A stretch of 64,000 bases of DNA from Trichomonas vaginalis G3 (Eukaryota > Parabasalia > Trichomonadida > Trichomonadidae): positions 5,828,001 through 5,892,000 of the forward strand of contig NC_067203.1 of the NCBI RefSeq assembly GCF_026262505.1, written 5' to 3'. Shown in pieces: positions 58,601-64,000 of the stretch (position 1 is its first letter; the number at the start of each line of letters is the position of its first letter). Made by a program: the position numbers and the translations under genes. The notes under the pieces were generated by a model. It was not told the DNA's origin, did not search any database, and was given only the letters and a program-made list of their open reading frames with translations.

Positions 58601-59445
58601 GGAACAATAGATAAAATTGGAATAAGAGCTTCTGACAAAGAAAGTGATTCAGCTTCACTGTTATCTGATATAGAAACAGCTGCTGGTATAATATAAACGG
58701 CAATGTTAGAAAATTTCGAAATATATTCAACAAATTTTTTGAAAATTGCGGAATGTTTATCTTTCGGTGGTGGATATGAGCTTATTATCGTTGGAATAAA
58801 TGGGGCAAATACTGTTTGGCAGTTTTCGCAGAATAAATCGATAATTAATTCTGATGATTTTTGAATAGAATCTTTTAGATCTTGTGGTATTAATTCTGGA
58901 TGCATACACATTGCAGCAATGAGTCTGGCTCTTGCAAATTTATGGTAATTTGTTTCGCAATTCGAACTTAACAAAACCGAGTAAAATTTCTTAGCTTGAT
59001 TTTCATTTCCTAAAGTAATCATTTGAGAAACTGCTAATGTTGTTAAAACTTGTAAATTTTTCGATGGATTTGATAATATTGGAAGTAATGCAGGTTTTAA
59101 GTTAAAGAAATTCGTTGCAACATCGATAATTTCACTTGTTGATGAGATTACGTCTTGTGAATTGCAGATATTTTCTATGTTAACCATGATTGAATGCAAT
59201 TGAGATAAATAAGTATCATCACTTGGAGATACTGCAGTCAAAGCATTAGCAAATTCGGTCAGAGGTTTCGGCTCGAGTGTTTTCACGTCTTTAATGTAAT
59301 AGTTAAATTCGGTGAAAAAAATCGAAGGATTATTAGAGCAGATTTTCCTCAAAGCAAACTTGCTGGTGTATCTTATGTTGGAACTCTTGTTTGATAAGCC
59401 CTGGAGAAGCCTCAAAAAGTAGTTCGATGGCTGTTTTTTCTCCAT
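55666..59445 (-). CDS. Large helical-repeat (HEAT/armadillo-type) protein, 1259 aa
   Basis: 1259 residues, almost entirely alpha-helical pairs with regular hydrophobic spacing (for example FLRLLQGLSNKSSNIRYTSK at the start, TSFVGLFEICESVKFCDPDP and LLEKDSEEAQTAAFLCLSCF near the end). No catalytic motif, signal or membrane segment is visible. Such solenoids act as scaffolds in transport, trafficking or translation control. I could not assign it to MROH, importin, GCN1 or another named family. The frame is unbroken over its full length. Confidence 0.8.
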   Translation of the reverse strand: MEKKQPSNYFLRLLQGLSNKSSNIRYTSKFALRKICSNNPSIFFTEFNYYIKDVKTLEPKPLTEFANALTAVSPSDDTYLSQLHSIMVNIENICNSQDVISSTSEIIDVATNFFNLKPALLPILSNPSKNLQVLTTLAVSQMITLGNENQAKKFYSVLLSSNCETNYHKFARARLIAAMCMHPELIPQDLKDSIQKSSELIIDLFCENCQTVFAPFIPTIISSYPPPKDKHSAIFKKFVEYISKFSNIAVYIIPAAVSISDNSEAESLSLSEALIPILSIVPFHFTSTLPDDAAVNGFNVAVRAISTFITPETSQRITKFLINSAINGELEQRLGFHYALTCLVKLNAELDYQEIKQCFHRVFTPLEAGTLAELALALLAGGHHIMSWTDMVMLFEDCFSASNTISEQFVIDASALLGKHIDAPVSDVLTFFSHCVYERFKFAQVHFSILNTFFNKNSVKLSDFPPLLTMHMLLFIQYYPDLSQKQLKDICPLVGDVSSFLTSIDPNQHSIALRSMLKRFGNNEQCRNIIFDFINQLTWRCSKQEASNNVIKVMNIIGNNAEKMSEVISSLYAAFAYVDVHLATQSLQTYTTNQSRGWFLFSSSTKTNSSIRLVFLTLSKLKRHVTPFIQFATEHLPDPSNVEQCTEIISILAKVLKNSQEIQSEFPPKCCLFDFVMSLKYMSNDDIYRCIGELITISPIWQIEHIPFATGIILNAKEITNDLLFMLKRTLMIAETPSDIQLLIEPFVQKTTDSIYFQLLLSILEALTGDEHTNPDFPTLNYNCSSKLDNINGGFDRFLSLIAKIVGYYIPIFEKSHIAIEYILRIMGRLTKKIEVRTHLPLQEAVHCVAVSFNSQCILDAATLFCENFTIASITAFLILFKERENELLECAQTFIIKIFQERPDSAALVFDSSETLAKAATALLEINHLSLLQNVLKKSTFNKQIIETLLEYVLTKHEMIVKLCEETDITKDLIDIKRPEVQYAFVMHNENYEIDVDTWDTSKSMKFIELIKSSLEKVTDDIKIRFAKQTARIRDEEVVPLCVAIFEPYFKGENLSEVMPYLDPFARSTSMIPFITKSLPDGKIYRAALTICLSKPTTLPLIFNQIPKVLEWILKHQKIVKVLRKQKDVAMLKPYLPVIVANSLTQDQLLQKEIVYLIHEITGFNCPPPTSFVGLFEICESVKFCDPDPECVVSLMKRSRQGDFAALIVICFIAHKSLLEKENYNEAQTIANSLLEKDSEEAQTAAFLCLSCFPIQNL

Positions 59446-61467
59446 ACGAGGCTGTCAAAATTTATACGTGGATTTCTGACAATACTTCAAAAAAATCCAA
59501 AAATAAGGATGTCGGAACTGCCAAAAGCATTAAATATGAAGTGTAATTTGATTTCTAATGAATGTATATGAAGGGATTTTTATTTATTAAAAGTAAATGG
59601 TATAGATTCGTTAAATAAGGTAGGTCAACAAAAAATACGTTATTTCGCAAGGAAAAAAAATTCTCATGAACAACTTCAAGCGGATTTTTCTCAGTAATAA
59701 AACTCCAAACTTCTCTTAATTGTGAAGAGAAATTGAAGTTTTCTTCATGCATAGTAATTTATTACTTTGTATTTACATTAATGTCAGAAACAGTGTTGAC
59801 ATATATGCAATTTAAAATCGATGTCATTTATACTTAATAAGAGTATATCCAATCGTTCTATTCTTTCAAAATATAAAGCTCTACAATGGAAATTGTATAG
59901 CTTAAAATTTAATAATCTGCCCCGATACTTTGAACGATGAAAATCGTAAGCCACTGCAATAAGATTAATCCTCAATTGTTGTCTATATTGATATCTTACT
60001 CTCATAAAAATCTGCAAGACCGTTTTCGCGAAAAAGTCATTTTACATACATGCGTTACTTAGTTAGGCGATTGTTCTAACCTCAACCATAAAAATAATGC
60101 AAAATACTGAAAGTCTAGATATAATTAATAGACTCTAAATATTGCTGCTGCGCTTAAAACAAGATTTAACAAATTTGTCGATATTCACTCAACAAATTGA
60201 AATTTTATCAATAAAGCAAAAACAAAATGAGTTACAAACGGGAACATGACTAATTTATCTACTAAAAACAAATTTATAACTAATATACAGCAAAAATTCT
60301 CGATTAATCCACGAATTGCAACAAATAACTTGAAGATGTTGTTTTATGTTGCTTACAAAAGCAAACTACATAATGTTTTTGAAATAGAACCTTTTAAATA
60401 CGCTCAAATAAAAATCTATACTAATACCTTTTCTCTTTTTTTAAATAAATATATTCTCATTCATTCCCTAGAACAAATCATTATATGAATATCATGAAAT
60501 ATGTCATTAAAAATAAATTATAATAATAATCCAAAATATTCATATCAGATATGGGAAACAAGACAAGTTTTGGAACAAGCATCAAAAATAAATAATGTTT
60601 GTAATTCCAAAAATTTTTCATTTTGCAAATTTTCATGGAAAATTCGTATTTCTTCTCTCCATTTTCAAATTTTTGAATTTTTTTTGGAATTTTAAATGAA
60701 GAATTGAGAAACCTAATATAGATGGTTGTTATCTCATATGCGAATATGTTCGTTTTATTTCACAGTTTGGAATTTTCTCAGATTTTCTGGTGAAATTGAG
60801 TTTCTATCACAAGCTTAGATAGCATATTTAAGGACAGATTACATGAATTTATATTTTCATCAATATAGTATATTGAAATAGGAGATGCTCAATATTATAA
60901 TGTCTTTCTTAGGATTCCAAATGTATTCAAATTTCCTGAAACTACAATTTCTGTAGTTACTAGCTACATATAGGAAGCAATGCACAAATATCTAGTAGAT
61001 GGTATATCATTTTATCTCGCAAAATGAGTATCTTAGGAAAAATTCTAGATACTTTTTCAAAACATACAATAACGCAGGATCTATTCTGTAAAACCGATTA
61101 ATAGTACAAATATGTTTATTTGCAGGTCAAAGAATCGAATGTTAATTTTAATAATATTTCCTCGAAATCCCTCTTGCAGTTTTCTTCCATTCTTCGTCTA
61201 TTAGTCACCGAGTACCTACATAGTCTAAATCCATTACCAAAATCAAGAAAGCATCGTTACGATTTTGTTGACCTACCTTTCTTTTTACATTATGAATTTA
61301 CTGTAAATTATCATCCTATATTTGTATTTTTTATGACTTAATTTTGATGGTTTTCGTTCAGAAATTTTAATCATATTTTAAGTAAACAAATAGTAGTATT
61401 CTTCATTATTTGGTTGGAGCTTTGCGCCAACTAAATAGTGAATAATTCAATTTTTCAAAAAATAATT
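59446..61467. other. Spacer with a 17-bp inverted pair and a dispersed motif
   Basis: AAGGTAGGTCAACAAAA at 59617..59633 recurs inverted at 61263..61279, bounding about 1.66 kb with no coding frame. The left copy starts the 45-bp block also seen at 53951. Short frames in between (60246, 60501, 61120) show no family features. A small non-coding mobile element is possible. Confidence 0.45.
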
Positions 61468-61530
61468 TAATTTGGCCGAAGGTGGCGTGCTTGCCCGAAG
61501 GGCAAGCGAAACCACCTGAGGCCCAAATTA
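61468..61530. repeat. GC-rich nested hairpin upstream of an ankyrin gene
   Basis: Three nested stems: AATTTGGCC / GGCCCAAATT (one bulge), AGGTGG / CCACCT and GCTTGCCC / GGGCAAGC with a GAA loop. It stands out from the AT-rich flanks and lies about 180 bp before the ankyrin start. Confidence 0.75.
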
Positions 61531-61707
61531 TATTTGATCAAATATACCTCTTTGCACTGCAGATCAATCACATGATATGCTTGTGGACCTACCTTTCGGT
61601 AAAAATGTGTATCGAGAAAGGTAGTCTCACGAAAAATCTGACTGTAAAAATGTGTATCGAGTTTTGAGAAATTTATGGAAAATTACGACATCTAAAATTT
61701 TTGGTTG

Positions 61708-63129
61708 ATGTCCAAGGGAGAAACTCACCAAGCCCATTATGACAAATTGATGGAGATTTTTACAGGATATAATGATGTCTCCGATGCTTTGTACCGGCTG
61801 AAAACAAATGACGAAGAAAAATTAAACGCAATTTACAACAAAATCAAACAAAACCTGATTGACTCTTATCGAATTCCGCCTGGTGAGATTATCAATAAAA
61901 TATCTCAACTTTCAATTTATAACAACTGCTTCATGAAGTCATATTTAGCGATTACCAAACAAATTGTTGACGAATTCCATCTAAATCAGGTCAACAAAAT
62001 CAACGAAGTTTTTAACTACATTTTCTACAAAGAATACAATATAGTCTTGAATGAAAATGGGAGAAAAAATTTTAACGATTTTGAAGATTCTCATTATTCA
62101 TCTGATATTCACGAACAAAATACAATTCACAGATCTATTATGTATGATGACAAAATATCATTGATAATTTTTACAGAAAGCGAAGGATTTGATGAAAATC
62201 AAAAATTAAAAAGTAAATTATATCCATATTCATATGAAGGTATTTCATTACTTGAATTATGTTGTTATCATGGATCTGTTGATTGTTTTAAGATCTTAAT
62301 AACGAAATTTCAATCAGAAATCACTCCAGAATGTCTTAGATATTCTTTTTTGAGCGGAAATCAAGCCATTCTGAATGAATGCTTGAAAGTACAAAAACCA
62401 GATTATGAATGCATGGAATATGCAATTATTTCACACAATATTGATTTTGTCACATTTTTGATGAATGAACACAATATAAACATTGATTTAGAATTGTGCT
62501 ATAAATACAATAATCTTCAATCATTTTTAGTTTACTTAGATCAAACAAATGATATCAACACATGTTTTGTTTATTCTTCGAATTTCCATCTTTCATCACT
62601 TTTAGAATATTTTATTTCAAATGGTGCAGATATCAATGCTGAAGGCAAATATGGATGTACCTCTCTTCATCTAGCAGCCAGTAATAATTGGAAAGAAACT
62701 GCAGAAATTCTTATTTCAAATGGTGCAGATATCAATGCTAAAGACGATTATGGATGGACCCCTCTTCATTATGCAGCCAGTAATAATAGTAAAGAAACTG
62801 CAGAAATTCTTATTTCAAATGGTGCAGATATCAATGCTAAAGACGAAGATGGACGTACCCCTCTTCATTATGCAGCCAGAGAAAATAGGAAAGAAACTGC
62901 AGAAATTCTTATTTCAAATGGTGCAGATATCAATGCTAAAGACGAAGATGGATGGATCCCTCTTCATCTAGCAGCCAGTAATAATTGGAAAGAAACTGCA
63001 GAAATTCTTATTTCAAATGGTGCAGATATCAATGCTAAAGACGATTATGGATTTACCCCTCTTCATTATGCAGCCAGTAATAATTGGAAAGAAATCCTTA
63101 ATTCAAACAAGACAAGACTGTCAAGTTGA
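61708..63129 (+). CDS. DUF3447-type ankyrin-repeat protein with homogenised repeats
   Basis: The ATG at 61708 (MSKGETHQAHYDKLMEIFTG) is used; a codon earlier would be TTG. 473 residues: helical N-terminus, DUF3447 region (LELCCYHGSVDCFKILITKF, YAIISHNIDFVTFLMNEHNI) and about five ankyrin repeats of 33 residues. At DNA level the repeats are nearly identical 99-bp units (ATTTCAAATGGTGCAGATAT core), which shows recent expansion or gene conversion. The protein ends NWKEILNSNKTRLSS in mid-repeat, after which the DNA is unrelated, so the 3' end seems replaced. Paralogue of the 54096 gene. Confidence 0.9.
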   Translation: MSKGETHQAHYDKLMEIFTGYNDVSDALYRLKTNDEEKLNAIYNKIKQNLIDSYRIPPGEIINKISQLSIYNNCFMKSYLAITKQIVDEFHLNQVNKINEVFNYIFYKEYNIVLNENGRKNFNDFEDSHYSSDIHEQNTIHRSIMYDDKISLIIFTESEGFDENQKLKSKLYPYSYEGISLLELCCYHGSVDCFKILITKFQSEITPECLRYSFLSGNQAILNECLKVQKPDYECMEYAIISHNIDFVTFLMNEHNINIDLELCYKYNNLQSFLVYLDQTNDINTCFVYSSNFHLSSLLEYFISNGADINAEGKYGCTSLHLAASNNWKETAEILISNGADINAKDDYGWTPLHYAASNNSKETAEILISNGADINAKDEDGRTPLHYAARENRKETAEILISNGADINAKDEDGWIPLHLAASNNWKETAEILISNGADINAKDDYGFTPLHYAASNNWKEILNSNKTRLSS

Positions 63130-63223
63130 ATTTCGTAAAGGCAAAGGTTCAAGAGCGGGTCGCCATATTTTTCATTTATTTATTTATAATAATAAAGACT
63201 CATATTTCCAGACTATACTTGTT

Positions 63224-63278
63224 AAAATAACGTACAATTGCCAAGGCAATTTTGGTTTTGGCAATTGTACGTTATTTT
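63224..63278. repeat. Strong hairpin downstream of the ankyrin gene
   Basis: Near-perfect stem AATAACGTACAATTGCCAA / TTGGCAATTGTACGTTATT with a 13-base loop followed by a T-tract, about 95 bp past the ankyrin stop. The spacer 63130..63514 otherwise holds nothing recognisable. Confidence 0.8.
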
Positions 63279-63514
63279 TTTTCGCACTGATTTGAGTGAA
63301 TTGAATCAACTAACAAAAAAATCCAAACATGTGTTACATTTCCTAAAGGAAACACTTGCAAAATGCATTGCTTTAGCTAATTCATCTGAAATATTTATTA
63401 AAAACAGATTATCGTAAATTTATTTTTTTTATTAATCCATCGATTTACAAAAAAATGAATAAAACAAAATATACAAAAAATTTTATTATCATGTATGATA
63501 GATTTATTAATACA

Positions 63515-64000
63515 TTAAAGTTCGCTGATAATTGGTGTTTCTGGAACTTCTTCTTCCACATCATCCTTATGGTCAACATCCATTTCGGATTGCTTGATCT
63601 CCAATTTATCTTTACTATCGACTGCATCCTTGGCCCAGATAAGACTGTGCAAAGTTGGAATCAAAGGGACAAGTAGAACAATAGCCGAGCATACATCATT
63701 CGACATACATGCGAAAAACAAACGAACGACGTTATGTTTGTTCGTAAAATAAAATGCGATCGCCATTGCAGGCCACATGGCTATTTGCGTGACAAATGAG
63801 CCAATGAAAGCCCATACAGGCCTTTCGCATACTTGTAGTAAAGCCGTAATGATGTATTGTAAAGAACATAATGGACATGTTGTCCAATAAGGAAGAGTGC
63901 ACTTCCAGAACCTTTCTATGAACAATTCATCCTTTGAGAATATTTTTGCGATTGGTTTGTTTGCTGAATATAACAAAATTGTGAGAATCGCAGCTGTTCC
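63515..64000 (-). CDS. Probable MATE-family transporter, C-terminal part (runs off window)
   Basis: At least 162 residues, open to the window edge, so the start lies beyond 64000. Three to four hydrophobic helices are seen (GTAAILTILLYSA, SLQYIITALLQVCERPVWAF, FIGSFVTQIAMWPAMAIAFY, CSAIVLLVPLIPTLHSLIW), with a conserved-looking ALLQVCERPVWAF segment like the late helices of MATE drug/sodium antiporters. The last 45 residues are a charged cytosolic tail (KDKLEIKQSEMDVDHKDDVE). MATE proteins are numerous in Trichomonas. The assignment is from pattern only. Confidence 0.55.
   Translation of the reverse strand, partial: GTAAILTILLYSANKPIAKIFSKDELFIERFWKCTLPYWTTCPLCSLQYIITALLQVCERPVWAFIGSFVTQIAMWPAMAIAFYFTNKHNVVRLFFACMSNDVCSAIVLLVPLIPTLHSLIWAKDAVDSKDKLEIKQSEMDVDHKDDVEEEVPETPIISEL

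Noticed and set aside
59555-60488. Short frames between the helical-repeat gene and the second ankyrin gene
   Set aside because: They overlap the dispersed motif or random AT-rich sequence and show no domain.

Overview
This window looks like a scaffold piece of the parabasalid Trichomonas, most likely T. vaginalis or a close relative. It is AT-rich, its genes have no visible introns, and its spacers are short to moderate. It carries a Tvmar1-like mariner, Maverick/Polinton-type elements, and the lineage-typical genes (ankyrin proteins of the DUF3447 type, small two-repeat Myb proteins, type I membrane proteins with a short tail). One run of 25 N (24384..24408) marks an assembly gap.

Bases 1 to about 14,400 hold a virus-like element (element A) whose left end lies outside the window. 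Its parts are a primase-associated SF3-type helicase remnant, a phage-type tail-collar fibre with a coiled-coil stalk, an A32/HerA-like packaging ATPase, a 546-residue capsid candidate, and small cationic proteins, two of which share the N-terminus MAAGFFKKLW. No DNA polymerase B was seen, so it resembles Polinton-like viruses or virophage-type elements more than a classic Maverick. A mariner with an open transposase sits in the fibre-stalk gene. Bases 14,400 to 17,910 are AT-rich and show no gene.

Element B (about 17,918..27,206) is a short Maverick/Polinton of about 9.3 kb with 606-618 bp terminal inverted repeats and a probable 6-bp target duplication AATTTA. It carries a capsid-protein remnant, a decayed protein-primed PolB, a packaging ATPase and small structural genes. 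Its ends are almost identical while its interior is broken in many places. Genes of both elements start just after a T-tract leader motif that was not noticed upstream of the host genes examined.

From 27,213 on the sequence is host DNA. In order it holds: a decayed pogo/Tigger-like DNA transposon; a 21-bp minisatellite; a type I membrane protein; a DNA polymerase alpha subunit B homologue; a Myb protein; a MER3/HFM1-type meiotic helicase; a very unusual foldback region of nested hairpins (951-bp palindrome, 41062..42012); a protein kinase; a second type I membrane protein; a multi-pass GT-C-like membrane protein; an ankyrin relic; RRP5; an ankyrin gene with a frameshifted 3' end; a large helical-repeat protein; a second, recently homogenised ankyrin gene; and the C-terminal part of a probable MATE transporter at the window edge.

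The host genes are mostly housekeeping or surface functions with no operon logic. The two virus-like elements hold modules for replication, capsid assembly and packaging. The strongest candidates for something undescribed are the nested-hairpin foldback region and element A.
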